DNA of 64,000 bases from JBJYKD01 sp049310025 (GCF_049310025.1 NZ_JBJYKD010000003.1:1-64000); one strand, 5' to 3'. Positions 49,966 to 58,112 are shown, counted from the first letter of the stretch. Numbers and translations: made by a program. The notes: generated by a model from the letters alone, not told the origin.

Positions 49966-50673
49966 ATGCTTGCCGACCAGTTGAACATGCTTTTTCAGCT
50001 GCAGGAGGCGCAAAGACTGCAGGAAAAACTGGAGATGGAGCTGAAGAATCACGCGGGTAAAAAGCGGCTGTGCGAGTTAAAAAGAGCCGTAGAGAGTCTG
50101 GAAGAACTTTATAACCGAAAAAATGAAAGGTATACCGTGTTAAAAAAAGAACTGGCTCTGGCAGAGCTTAAATCCAGAGAAATGGATGAGGAAATTCAGC
50201 AACTGGAAAAGAGAATATACAGCGGGGAAATACGGTCTGTTAGAGAACTGAAAAGGCTGCAGGAAAAACAGTGTATCGCCAGGAGAAAGGCCTTGGAGAT
50301 CGATGAAAATGCATTGAAACTTATGGAAGAGATGGAGGATCTGAAAAAGACACTCGCCGGGGATAAAGAAAATATAATGAAAATTAAGAGAGAATTCGAC
50401 AGGGAGCGATTGAAAACAAAACAGGAAATTGATAAAATAAGTGATGAATTAAAGAAAGTAATGATGGAAAAGGAAGAATTGTCAAAGAAGATTCCTTCAG
50501 AGCTATTGGACAAATTTGAAAAGATCAAAAAACAAAAAAAGGATCCTGTTGCCCATATCCATAACGGAAAATGCAGCGGATGCAGGATGGATGTTTCGGT
50601 CATGGTAGCCCAGGAGGTGAACCGTTGCGAGAAAATAGTTTACTGTGAAAGTTGCGGGAGAATACTTATTTAA
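49966..50673 (+). CDS. coiled-coil protein with C4-type zinc ribbon
   Basis: The 235-residue protein is almost entirely a Lys/Glu-rich coiled coil (residues about 5-190) ending in a zinc ribbon with CSGCRMDV and CESCGRIL (two CXXC pairs). This is the CdsZ/YbgI-adjacent C4-type family common after Nif3 genes in Firmicutes. A nucleic-acid-related role is plausible but unproven. ATG 49966 follows AAGGAGGGGTG. Confidence 0.88.
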   Translation: MLADQLNMLFQLQEAQRLQEKLEMELKNHAGKKRLCELKRAVESLEELYNRKNERYTVLKKELALAELKSREMDEEIQQLEKRIYSGEIRSVRELKRLQEKQCIARRKALEIDENALKLMEEMEDLKKTLAGDKENIMKIKREFDRERLKTKQEIDKISDELKKVMMEKEELSKKIPSELLDKFEKIKKQKKDPVAHIHNGKCSGCRMDVSVMVAQEVNRCEKIVYCESCGRILI

Positions 50674-50692
50674 ATTTTCCTAAGGAGGTCTT

Positions 50693-51121
50693 ATGAAAAA
50701 GATTACAGCGTATACCGATGGAGCTTCCCGGGGCAACCCCGGTGATGCCGGCATTGGAATTGTCTTTGTAGATGAAAATGGGAATGTTGTAAGAGAAATA
50801 GCTGAATACATCGGCCAGACCACGAACAATATAGCCGAATATACCGCCCTCATTACCGCGCTTAAGGAAGCCGTGGAAATGGGCTATGAGGTGATCGAGA
50901 TCGTCTCCGACAGCGAGCTCATGGTAAAACAGTTAAACGGGGAATACCAGGTTAAAAATGAAGGGATTAAGCCTTTGCATAAGGAAGCCGGTGAGCTGTT
51001 AAAAGAATTTAGACAGTACAGTATAAGACATGTTCGAAGAGAGCAGAATAAAAGGGCGGACGAACTGGCGAACCAGGGGATCAATGAAGCCCTTGATGAG
51101 CAGGAAATTGATATATTATGA
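50693..51121 (+). CDS. rnhA: ribonuclease HI family protein
   Basis: The 142-residue protein has the RNase H acid set: D in YTDGASRGNPGDAG, E in NNIAEYTALITAL, D in VSDSELMVKQLNG and D in RREQNKRADELANQG. It lacks the basic protrusion of E. coli RNase HI, as many short Firmicute forms do. It removes RNA from RNA-DNA hybrids. ATG 50693 follows AAGGAGG, and the RNase P RNA gene follows. Confidence 0.93.
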   Translation: MKKITAYTDGASRGNPGDAGIGIVFVDENGNVVREIAEYIGQTTNNIAEYTALITALKEAVEMGYEVIEIVSDSELMVKQLNGEYQVKNEGIKPLHKEAGELLKEFRQYSIRHVRREQNKRADELANQGINEALDEQEIDIL

Positions 51122-51198
51122 TGTTATAAAAGCCCTTATAATTATGTTGATAAAGCAAGCTCCTGTACAAAGCATTGGTAAAGCATTGGTTTGAGCCC

Positions 51199-51226
51199 TT
51201 GACATTCAATTTCTTTGTGCTATAAT
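51199..51226 (+). promoter_or_regulatory. strong sigma-A promoter of rnpB
   Basis: TTGACA (51199-51204), a 16-base spacer ending in TGC (extended -10) and TATAAT (51221-51226) lie about 32 bases before the RNase P RNA. Confidence 0.88.
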
Positions 51227-51257
51227 GAAAGTCCAGTTGAAAATAGAAAAAAGTAAT

Positions 51258-51672
51258 GAGTAGGTCGGATGGTCGCAAGCGTAAAGCTTGAGGAAAGTCC
51301 GAGCTCCACAGGGCAGGGTGCTGGGTAATACCCAGTGAGGGCGACCTCAAGGATAGTGCAACAGAGATATACCGCCCCTTGGAAGGTGGGAAGCATGATG
51401 TGTGAAGTTTAAAGCGGGGTCTTTTCCCGCATCCACATCAAAGGAGGCTCTTTACGAGCCCGCTTCCGGGGGTAAGGGTGGAAAGGTGAGGTAAGAGCTC
51501 ACCAGCGGGAAGGCGACTTTCCGGCTATGTAAACCCCACCTGGAGCAAGACCAAATAGGGGAGCGTATACGGTGGCCCGCCGTGCTCCCGGGTAAGGTCG
51601 CTAGAGGTGTCAGGCAACTGGCATCCGAGATAGATGACCATCCTCGACAGAACTCGGCTTATAGACCTACTC
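51258..51672 (+). ncRNA. rnpB: RNase P RNA component
   Basis: The 5' end GAGTAGGTC pairs with the 3' end GACCTACTC to form helix P1. The core segments GAGGAAAGTCCGAGCTCCACAG (start near 51290), ACAGAGATATACCGCC and GGTAAGGGTGGAAAGGTGAGGTAAGAG-type sequence are diagnostic of bacterial RNase P RNA. The GAACTCGGCTTATAGACC end completes it. The fold appears to be the ancestral type A. Exact ends are estimated from P1. Confidence 0.97.
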
Positions 51673-51686
51673 GTTAAAAGCGCAAA

Positions 51687-51715
51687 ACTCAAGGCGCGAG
51701 GCCTTGAGTTTTTTG
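51687..51715. terminator. terminator of rnpB, overlapping the folK 3' end
   Basis: ACTCAAGGC (51687-51695) and GCCTTGAGT (51701-51709) form a perfect stem followed by TTTTTGTTTG on the plus strand. The same stem lies in the last codons of the converging folK gene and has A-rich sequence on its other side, so it may serve both. Confidence 0.85.
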
Positions 51716-52189
51716 TTTGTTTAATTCCTTTTCCGCAAGCTCGTTAAAAATTTCCGCTGCGCTTTTTTTCAGAACGGGGTGTACGAAATCCGGAGCGATT
51801 TGCGCGATGGGCCCCATCACGAAAATCCTGTTATGGACGTCGGGGTGTGGTACCTTTAATTCCTCTTCATCTATTACAAAATTTTCATAAAATATTATAT
51901 CGAGATCTATATTTCTCGGGCCCCAGTGTATCGTTCTTTCTCTTCCCATCGCATTTTCGATTTCAAGCAGGGCGGTCAGGAGCTCGCGGGGTGAAAGCTC
52001 TGTTTCCACAAGACATGCTCCGTTCAAAAATTTATTCTGTTCCTTGTAACCATAGGGTTCGGTTTCGATTATGCTAGATAGCTTCAGTATTTTTATCCCC
52101 TTTTGCTGCTCCATCCTCCAAACGGCCTCAAGAATATTTTTTTTTCTGTCCCCTAAATTACTGCCGAGGGCGATGAACACCCTTGCCAT
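51689..52189 (-). CDS. folK: 2-amino-4-hydroxy-6-hydroxymethyldihydropteridine pyrophosphokinase
   Basis: The 166-residue HPPK has ARVFIALGSNLGDRKKNI, TEPYGYKEQNKFLNGACLVET and the catalytic stretch GPRNIDLDIIFYENFVI with VPHPDVHNRIFVMGP. It pyrophosphorylates 6-hydroxymethyldihydropterin before FolP. ATG 52189 follows GGAGATGATAAA; the frame is open further upstream but overlaps folP. It is last in the minus-strand folate operon. Confidence 0.95.
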   Translation of the reverse strand: MARVFIALGSNLGDRKKNILEAVWRMEQQKGIKILKLSSIIETEPYGYKEQNKFLNGACLVETELSPRELLTALLEIENAMGRERTIHWGPRNIDLDIIFYENFVIDEEELKVPHPDVHNRIFVMGPIAQIAPDFVHPVLKKSAAEIFNELAEKELNKQKTQGLAP

Positions 52190-53367
52190 TTTATCATCTC
52201 CAGCACGTTGATAATCCGCCGGTTTTCCTTTACGTCGTGCACTCTTACAATATCGACTCCTTTCAAGGCACACAGGGCGGTGACCGCAAGGGTGCCTTCC
52301 AGCCTCTCATCCGCCGGCAGGCCCCCCAGGGCCTTTCCAATAAAAGATTTTCTGGAGGCTCCGATGAGGAGCGGCTTTTTGAGGCTTTTAAATTCTTCAA
52401 GCCTTGCCAGTATCTCGAGGTTATCTTGATACCTTTTTGCAAAACCTATGCCCGGATCGAGGATTATCTTGCGGGGATTAACCTGGCGTGAGACAGCAAA
52501 TTCCATCCTCTCCAGAAAATACCCGATTAATTCTTTGATCACATCTTCGTAATACGGGTTTTGCTGCATTGTGGCAGGAGTCCCCTTGATGTGCATCAGT
52601 ATCAGAGGAGCGTCAAATTCAGCCACGACATCCACAAGGTGCTCATCAAACGAGAGTCCGCTTATGTCGTTTATAATATCCACTCCGGCTTCCAGGGCCA
52701 TTTTCGCAACACTGGCCCTGTATGTATCCACCGATATGGGAACTTGAGGAAAGTTTTCCCTGATGATCTTAATTACCGGCATCACCCTTTTTAGTTCTTC
52801 CTCTTCGCCTACCGGCTCCGATCCGGGGCGGGTTGAAAGACCGCCTATATCTATTATGTCCGCACCGTTTTCAATCATCTCCGCCGCAGCCTTCAGGGCC
52901 TCTTCAGCTCTTTGCTTTCTCGAATTTTCATAGAAGGAGTCGGGGGTGGCGTTTATGATGCCCATTATGAGGGTTCGGTCGAAAATGAGTTTCCTGTGCC
53001 AGGGGCTTTCAATAAAATCGACTTTTTTTGTTTCAAAATAGCGCTTTAAGTCGTTTCCGACGGCTTTAAGCCCGAAGTAGGGCATTTTTTCGAGTTTATC
53101 CATCAGAGCTTTATAATGCTTCTCGGTCCCCAGAAGTATAACATCCGATTCGGGCACCTTGCAGTCCACGGCGTTTTTATGGACCACCGCATCGCCGCCA
53201 AGGCCCAACATCTCCTGTTTCAGGATATTGGCGGCTGGAGAAGGCACCCCGTAAAGTTTGAGCGGAATTATCCGGCACTTTTTTTTAAAGATGGGAAATG
53301 AAGCCGGGTGAGCGTTGACCTTTTTCATCTCTGCCTTTAAAAATTCCTGGCTCAGCTCTATCAACAT
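52153..53367 (-). CDS. folP: dihydropteroate synthase with N-terminal extension
   Basis: The protein of about 404 residues carries an extra N-terminal domain of about 130 residues (with KLYGVPSPAANILKQEMLGLGGDAVVHK-type sequence) seen in some clostridial and archaeal-like DHPS proteins. The TIM barrel follows: GIINATPDSFYENSR, GADIIDIGGLSTRPG, SVDTYRA, INDISGL, LDPGIGFAKRY and GASRKSFIG. It joins p-aminobenzoate to the pterin. ATG 53367 after AGGGGTG overlaps folE2 by 83 bases; ATG 53328 is a shorter alternative. Confidence 0.93.
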   Translation of the reverse strand: MLIELSQEFLKAEMKKVNAHPASFPIFKKKCRIIPLKLYGVPSPAANILKQEMLGLGGDAVVHKNAVDCKVPESDVILLGTEKHYKALMDKLEKMPYFGLKAVGNDLKRYFETKKVDFIESPWHRKLIFDRTLIMGIINATPDSFYENSRKQRAEEALKAAAEMIENGADIIDIGGLSTRPGSEPVGEEEELKRVMPVIKIIRENFPQVPISVDTYRASVAKMALEAGVDIINDISGLSFDEHLVDVVAEFDAPLILMHIKGTPATMQQNPYYEDVIKELIGYFLERMEFAVSRQVNPRKIILDPGIGFAKRYQDNLEILARLEEFKSLKKPLLIGASRKSFIGKALGGLPADERLEGTLAVTALCALKGVDIVRVHDVKENRRIINVLEMIKWQGCSSPSAVI

Positions 53368-54136
53368 CTTCCAAACACCCCTTTTCAACACATGCAAATG
53401 CTTCATGATTGTGAATGCTTTCAAAACTGGTGACTTCCACCCTGTACCATTCTATCCTGTTATCTTTTTCAAGCTCCAGAGCAACATCCCTGGTTACATC
53501 TTCCACAAACCTTGGATTCCTGTAGGCGGTTTCGGTAACGAACTTCTCATCGGGCCTTTTCAGCAGCGTATATATGGGGCAACTGGCGCTTTTTTCAGCG
53601 ATTTCAACGAGATACTCAAACCATATCATTTTCTTAGATCTTACCTGTATCTCCACTATGGCCCTCTGGTTATGGGCACCGGCTTCGCTTATCTCTTTTG
53701 AACACGGGCAAAGGGTGTGCACCGGGACTTTCACACCCATGGTTATGGAAGAATGCGTCCCTTTCTCCGCCTTTATTATGGCTTCAATCTTAAAGGGAGA
53801 GGTGCTTCCGGAAACCGGAGAAGCCTTCCAAATAAAATAAGGCATGGTTATTTCTATATGACTGCTTTCGGCCTCGAGCCTTTCTTTCATATGAGTGAGA
53901 ACATCCTCCAGGGCCTTGGGATGCAGCATTTCGAAATTATTTAATACTTCGATAAACCTGCTCATATGCGTGCCTCTGAGGTCGTGTTTCAAATTCACCG
54001 AAAGGCTCATTTTGGCCACGGTGTACTGGTAACCCTTTTGCCGGGAAAGTATCTTCAAGGGCCATTCAATGTTTTTTACGCCCACCTTCTTGAGGGGGAC
54101 CATCCTTTCGTCTCTTTCACTCTGTACATCCTTCAA
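53285..54136 (-). CDS. folE2: GTP cyclohydrolase FolE2 (GCYH-IB)
   Basis: The product of about 283 residues is the FolE2/MptA-type GTP cyclohydrolase, unrelated in sequence to FolE and active with several metals. It shows the start MKDVQSERDERMVPLKKVGVKNIEWPL, the metal cysteine in VHTLCPCSKEIS and GAHNQRAIVEIQV, and VTSFESIHNHEAFA near the end. TTG 54136, behind AGAGGTGA, gives the usual N-terminus; longer readings overlap queD more. It provides dihydroneopterin triphosphate for the following steps. Confidence 0.93.
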   Translation of the reverse strand: MKDVQSERDERMVPLKKVGVKNIEWPLKILSRQKGYQYTVAKMSLSVNLKHDLRGTHMSRFIEVLNNFEMLHPKALEDVLTHMKERLEAESSHIEITMPYFIWKASPVSGSTSPFKIEAIIKAEKGTHSSITMGVKVPVHTLCPCSKEISEAGAHNQRAIVEIQVRSKKMIWFEYLVEIAEKSASCPIYTLLKRPDEKFVTETAYRNPRFVEDVTRDVALELEKDNRIEWYRVEVTSFESIHNHEAFACVEKGCLEDVDRAEPGIFKGRDEKGQRSPGFISHL

Positions 54137-54494
54137 TTCGTTCACCTCTGTAAATAACCCCGCATTTTTCCGTCTCCCACACCTGTATCTCATAAAGCCG
54201 GCAGTTTTTTCTTTTTACGCTATCCTTCAATCGTTCCCAAATCCATATTGCTATGTATTCCGCCGTAGGCTGCGATATTATCTGGTTTATATAGGAATGG
54301 TCGAGATATTTTAGAACGTTTTCTTCGACAACCTTTTTTAACTCTGCAAAATCCATTATCATGCCCTCATGGTTCGGGCTGCCCGTCAGGGTAACCACCA
54401 GCCTGTAGGTGTGACCGTGGAGCTGTTCGCACTTGCCGTGATATTTTACAAGGTTATGAGCGGCATCGAACTTAAATTCCCTTATTAAAAACAA
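54117..54494 (-). CDS. PTPS/QueD-family protein, probably PTPS-III replacing FolB
   Basis: The 125-residue T-fold enzyme has the zinc histidines in FDAAHNL and the HGH motif, and LDHSYIN with the catalytic His. The active-site motif reads CEQLHGH, so a glutamate directly follows the catalytic cysteine. PTPS paralogues in which Glu replaces or accompanies Cys are known to make 6-hydroxymethyldihydropterin from dihydroneopterin triphosphate and to replace FolB. The operon has folE2, folP and folK but no folB, which fits. A QueD role (preQ0 synthesis) cannot be excluded, but no queC, queE or queF is nearby. The start is TTG 54494. Confidence 0.88.
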   Translation of the reverse strand: MFLIREFKFDAAHNLVKYHGKCEQLHGHTYRLVVTLTGSPNHEGMIMDFAELKKVVEENVLKYLDHSYINQIISQPTAEYIAIWIWERLKDSVKRKNCRLYEIQVWETEKCGVIYRGERIEGCTE

Positions 54495-54826
54495 TCTCAG
54501 CGCCCCTTTCTTTCCTGTTTTTTCCGGGAGGCCTCCATCCGAACAAGTCAGGTTGTTTTTTTTTCATTATAACAGCAAGTCAGAAAAAGATAAAGTTCCA
54601 ATTCTGGGGCGCGCAATATGTTACACAGGGGATATCGACTGCTTTCCCATCCCCTTACTGCGAATTCTAATTAAGATGTTATCACCGTATATATATCCAA
54701 ATTATTCAGCAATTTGGGGCTGAAAAAGAAGGAATAATAGCTTTTCAGTAAAGCCGTTCAGAACGAACAAAATAAAAAGGCGCTTTGGTGCGCCATCATC
54801 TTGTTGAAGTTTAGCGGAGTCAGCTG
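54495..54826 (-). other. 332-base gap: folate operon promoter region and FmdB terminator
   Basis: On the minus strand an extended -10, TGT-TATAAT (TATAAT at 54571-54566), lies about 70 bases before the PTPS gene; the -35 (TTTATC) is poor. The leader contains CTGACTTG twice and a short GGAGGCCTCC palindrome. I compared it with preQ1 and tetrahydrofolate riboswitch patterns and found no convincing match. The rest holds the FmdB terminator and nothing else I can identify. Confidence 0.5.
54772..54794 (-). terminator. intrinsic terminator after the FmdB gene
   Basis: On the minus strand GGCGC-ACCAAA-GCGCC (54794-54779) is followed by TTTTTATTTT, 33 bases after the stop codon. Confidence 0.78.
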
Positions 54827-55093
54827 TTAACTGGCTTTCTTTTCGGCTTTAAAATCGCTGTCCTTGTTTGCATTTTCACCTTCTGAAGCAGTTTTAGATT
54901 GTTTCTTTTCATCCTTGTGGACATAGTCGGTTATATGAAAACCTGAACCTTTAAAGACCAGTCCCACGTTATGGCTTATCAGACGCTTGACCGGCCCGCC
55001 GCAGGTGGGACATGTTTTTAAAGGATCGTCTTTTATCGACTGTTCCTTTTCAAAATCCCCGCATTTACTGCATCTGTACTCGTAAACAGGCAT
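54827..55093 (-). CDS. FmdB-type zinc-ribbon protein
   Basis: The 88-residue protein starts MPVYEYRCSKCGDFEKEQSI and has a second CXXC in TCPTCGGPVKRLISHNVGLVFKGSGFHITDY, the complete FmdB regulatory-domain zinc ribbon. A charged Lys/Glu-rich tail follows. Function is unknown. ATG 55093 follows CGGAGGGA; the longer frame upstream is not supported. It is a single-gene unit with its own promoter and terminator. Confidence 0.9.
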   Translation of the reverse strand: MPVYEYRCSKCGDFEKEQSIKDDPLKTCPTCGGPVKRLISHNVGLVFKGSGFHITDYVHKDEKKQSKTASEGENANKDSDFKAEKKAS

Positions 55094-55130
55094 AGCATAT
55101 CCCTCCGTTTTTTTGTGTTTCATAAAATTT

Positions 55131-55159
55131 TTTATACACCGATTTTTACATTTTGTCAA
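55131..55159 (-). promoter_or_regulatory. sigma-A promoter of the FmdB gene
   Basis: On the minus strand TTGACA (55159-55154), 17 bases and TATAAA (55136-55131) form a near-consensus promoter about 40 bases before the start codon. Confidence 0.85.
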
Positions 55160-55421
55160 GGGCCGGAGAGCAACCGGTATAATGCATGGTAAGTTTATGT
55201 CTTTCAATAACGGTTCATTTATGTTTGTTTTAAGACGGGCGGTTTTGGGTGAAGTTATTTTTGGATGAAGTTTGGCTGGAGCTATTTATTCGAAGGAAGA
55301 TTTGTGGTAAAATGAGTGCTGCCGTTATATGCTCCGACTTCAAGGGCATAATTTAGTGTGCGGTAAATGACTTGCTACACTTTAAACCGCAGAAAATTAA
55401 AAAAATGGGAGAGGATATATT
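55160..55421 (+). other. upstream region of the SCIFF maturase gene, no precursor peptide found
   Basis: The whole gene-free stretch between the FmdB start and the maturase is about 330 bases. The part outside the FmdB promoter has an extended -10-like TGG-TAAAAT near 55307 and an imperfect TGCGGT/ACCGCA hairpin (55359-55390). I read all three forward frames for the short Cys-rich SCIFF precursor normally encoded here and found none. Confidence 0.5.
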
Positions 55422-56813
55422 TTGGCCTGCCAGGTACATAAATTCCGAGTATTTGACAAAAATCTTGTCCTCGACGTCAACAGCGGCACGGTAATGGAAG
55501 TGGACGATCTTTTCTATGAATTGCTGGATCATTACCCGGAAAAGCCAGCCGAAGAAGCCGTCCGGGTTCTTGGCAAAAGATACCCCGAGCAAGACATTAT
55601 AGAAGCGATGGCTGAACTTGACCGCTTAAAGGAACAAAATCTTCTTTTTTCCGATGAGGATTTTTCTTTTGCCTTAAACTCACTTAAAAACAGGCAGAAC
55701 GTTAAAGCCCTTTGCCTCAACGTGGCCCATGACTGCAATCTCAGGTGCAGGTATTGTTTTGCGTCCAGGGGGGATTACCGGGGAAAGAGAGGATTGATGA
55801 CCGCGGAAGTTGGAAGAAAGGCCGTGGATTTTTTGGTGGAACGTTCGGGCGATCTGAAAAATCTTGAAATTGATTTTTTTGGCGGTGAGCCGCTGATGGC
55901 TTTCGATACTATAAGGGAGGTTGTCTCTTACGCGAGAAATCTGGGAAAAACTCAGGGCAAAGTATTTCATTTTACCGTCACGACCAACGCCACACTTTTA
56001 AACGACGAAATAATAGAGTATCTTCATGAAAACATGGACAATATAGTCCTGAGCATGGACGGACGTAAGGAAGTCAATGACTTTATGAGAGTGGGAACCG
56101 ATGGTTCCGGCACTTATGATAAAATTGTGCCGAACATCAAAAAGCTCGCGGCCCTCAGGGAAAGAGACCATAAAGACTATTACGTGAGGGGGACTTTTAC
56201 CCGCTACAATCTGGATTTTTCAGAGGATGTATTTCATCTGGCCGACCTGGGATTTAAAGAAATTTCCATAGAGCCGGTGGTGGGAAGGCAAGGGGAATAC
56301 CTTTTAAAGGACGAGGATGCCGGGGCTGTTTACCGGCAGTATGAGAGAATCGCGGAAGAATTATTAAATAGAGGGGACGGCAGAAAATCTTTCAGGTTCT
56401 ATCACTTTAATATAGACATTTATCATGGACCTTGTATATACAAAAGACTTTCCGCCTGTGGAGCCGGAAGGGAATACCTGGCCGTTACTCCCGGAGGAGA
56501 AATCTACCCCTGTCACCAGTTCGTTGGGCAGGAGGAGTTTGCCATGGGAAATGTGTTTGAAAAAATACTCGACGAAAGGGTTATCGAGTGCTTTAAAAAT
56601 ACTCATGTATTTTCAAAACAGAAATGTACCGATTGCTGGGCCAGGTTCTTATGCAGCGGTGGATGCAATGCCAACAACTATTTGATGAACGGCGATATGA
56701 ACATTCCGTATGAAATGACATGCAAGCTGCAAAAAAAGAGAATCGAATACGCCATTTATCTGGGCATAAAGCGGGGGGAAGCCGGAAAAAAACCAATGAA
56801 CATCATGTGTTAA
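55422..56813 (+). CDS. scfB: SCIFF-type thioether-forming radical SAM maturase
   Basis: The 463-residue protein starts with a RiPP-recognition-like region (ACQVHKFRVFDKNLVLDVNSGTVMEVDDLFYELL). The radical SAM core has CNLRCRYCFA and FFGGEPLM, and the C-terminal SPASM domain is rich in cysteines (ACGAGREYLAVTPGGEIYPCHQ, CTDCWARFLCSGGCNANNY, MTCKLQ), with Fe-S ligands for auxiliary clusters. This is the maturase that makes Cys-to-Thr thioether links in the six-cysteine SCIFF peptide of clostridia. The start is TTG 55422 after GGGAGAGGA. No precursor gene is adjacent. Confidence 0.92.
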   Translation: MACQVHKFRVFDKNLVLDVNSGTVMEVDDLFYELLDHYPEKPAEEAVRVLGKRYPEQDIIEAMAELDRLKEQNLLFSDEDFSFALNSLKNRQNVKALCLNVAHDCNLRCRYCFASRGDYRGKRGLMTAEVGRKAVDFLVERSGDLKNLEIDFFGGEPLMAFDTIREVVSYARNLGKTQGKVFHFTVTTNATLLNDEIIEYLHENMDNIVLSMDGRKEVNDFMRVGTDGSGTYDKIVPNIKKLAALRERDHKDYYVRGTFTRYNLDFSEDVFHLADLGFKEISIEPVVGRQGEYLLKDEDAGAVYRQYERIAEELLNRGDGRKSFRFYHFNIDIYHGPCIYKRLSACGAGREYLAVTPGGEIYPCHQFVGQEEFAMGNVFEKILDERVIECFKNTHVFSKQKCTDCWARFLCSGGCNANNYLMNGDMNIPYEMTCKLQKKRIEYAIYLGIKRGEAGKKPMNIMC

Positions 56814-56961
56814 CCGGTCCCCTGCGCATTACGTCATTGTAATTCCGTTTTCGGGATGATATACTTAAGTTGGTTTATTGATTGTTTATAGCCTGAAAGC
56901 CTTGCGGGTAACGTATTGGTGCAGCTCTTTTTAAATTTTTCCGGGTCGTTTTCTAGCGCCA

Positions 56962-57054
56962 TTCTGTTATGCGCATCTCAGGCGTTTGGTTTATGGTTCC
57001 GGCCGTTGAAAAACGAATAGTGAACGCCGCACTGAGATGAGGGCCGTAACAGAA
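56962..57054. repeat. large interrupted inverted repeat upstream of the DUF1232 gene
   Basis: Three paired blocks lie in register: TTCTGTTA (56962-56969) with TAACAGAA (57047-57054), CATCTCAG (56974-56981) with CTGAGATG (57032-57039), and GCGTT (56982-56986) with AACGC (57023-57027). The central loop is about 36 bases. As RNA this would be a long hairpin ending about 30 bases before the start codon of the next gene; as DNA it could be a mobile-element remnant. No U-run follows. Confidence 0.65.
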
Positions 57055-57085
57055 AAGGGGCAAGATGTGTTCAAGGGGTGAACCT

Positions 57086-57412
57086 ATGGGCAGGGTAAAA
57101 TTGCCTGGTTTGTTGAAAGAGGTATGGATAGCACTGAAATATGTTCTTGATCCCAAAGTGCCGCTTTCAGGGAAAATATGGATAATATTTTCGCTTTTGT
57201 ACCTCATTTCGCCGATAGATATTGTTCCCGACCCCATCTTTGGCGTTGGAGCGATTGACGACATCGCCATCATTCTTCTTATACTATCTTTTATGGAAAA
57301 CAGACTTGCGAGATACTATGAAAACGAGAGAATTACTAATAATAAATCACGGGAAAAAGATTCAACAACTATCGATGTGGATTATGAGATAGTGGATGAA
57401 AGAAAAAAATGA
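57086..57412 (+). CDS. DUF1232 (YkvA-like) membrane protein
   Basis: The 108-residue protein has the DUF1232 signature DPKVPLSGKIWIIFSLLYLISPIDIVPD with FGVGAIDDIAIILLIL, two membrane-associated helices and a charged C-terminal tail ending IDVDYEIVDERKK. Function is unknown. ATG 57086 follows AAGGGGTGAAC. It is 23 bases before the next membrane protein gene, so they are probably co-transcribed. Confidence 0.88.
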   Translation: MGRVKLPGLLKEVWIALKYVLDPKVPLSGKIWIIFSLLYLISPIDIVPDPIFGVGAIDDIAIILLILSFMENRLARYYENERITNNKSREKDSTTIDVDYEIVDERKK

Positions 57413-57435
57413 TTTTTTTACAGGAGGGATATTAA

Positions 57436-57954
57436 GTGAATGATAAAATCAAATTGATTACCCGGACTGCATTGCTGCTGGCGTTAACCGTGGCCTTTCA
57501 GGGAATAAAGCTGGGGCAATTCGTTACCGGTCCCTTGGTAAATGCGGTTTTATATATATCCGCTTATGCCGTTGGCTGGCCGGCGGGAATATTTATCGGC
57601 GCCGTTACACCGTGGATTGCTCTTCTTACGGGCATATTAAAACCGGCCCTGGCTCCCGCCGTTCCTTTCATAATGCTGGGGAATGCGTTGCTGGTGGTCG
57701 GTTTTTCACTATTAAATACCTTCAACTCCTATGTCGCCGTTTTATGTGCTTCTGTGGTAAAATTTTTGATTCTTTACGTGTCGACAAGGTTTCTGCTGCA
57801 ATTAAATCCTGCCATAGCTTCTGCTCTGCAATTGCCGCAGCTTGTAACGGCCCTTATTGGCGGTGCGCTGGCGATGATCGTAATTTCGGCACTGAATTCC
57901 ATTGACGTGGCGCCAAAACTGGGGAAAGTAAAAAACAGAATACATAAATTGTAA
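57436..57954 (+). CDS. ECF-transporter S-component-like membrane protein
   Basis: The 172-residue protein has about five or six membrane spans, starting KIKLITRTALLLALTVAFQGIKLGQFVTGPLVNAVLYIS, a pattern common in substrate-binding (S) components of ECF transporters. No ECF ATPase or T component is in the window, so it would have to use a shared module encoded elsewhere. The substrate cannot be told. GTG 57436 follows AGGAGGG. Confidence 0.7.
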   Translation: MNDKIKLITRTALLLALTVAFQGIKLGQFVTGPLVNAVLYISAYAVGWPAGIFIGAVTPWIALLTGILKPALAPAVPFIMLGNALLVVGFSLLNTFNSYVAVLCASVVKFLILYVSTRFLLQLNPAIASALQLPQLVTALIGGALAMIVISALNSIDVAPKLGKVKNRIHKL

Positions 57955-58083
57955 ATTCTTACAAAATGCGACATTTTTTTCAAAATATAGTTATAACTTT
58001 AAGTAAAAATGGGATATCACCTCATAAAAAGTAGGATTATCAATTTTAATGAAGCAGATGGGATAAACAGGTAAAAAATATGT

Positions 58084-58112
58084 TTGAAGTTGCCGATGTG
58101 CTGTGATAAAAT
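58084..58112 (+). promoter_or_regulatory. sigma-A promoter of the Spo0E-like gene
   Basis: TTGAAG (58084-58089), a 17-base spacer ending in TGA (extended -10) and TAAAAT (58107-58112) lie 35 bases before the start codon. Confidence 0.75.

Noticed and set aside
51170..51190. Direct repeat AAGCATTGGT twice, one base apart, before the rnpB promoter
   Set aside because: Two short copies could be chance or a local duplication; nothing else supports a binding site or repeat element.
54500..54580. Possible preQ1 or tetrahydrofolate riboswitch before the PTPS gene
   Set aside because: The GGAGGCCTCC palindrome has no loop able to form the preQ1 pseudoknot, and I saw no match to the folate riboswitch core.
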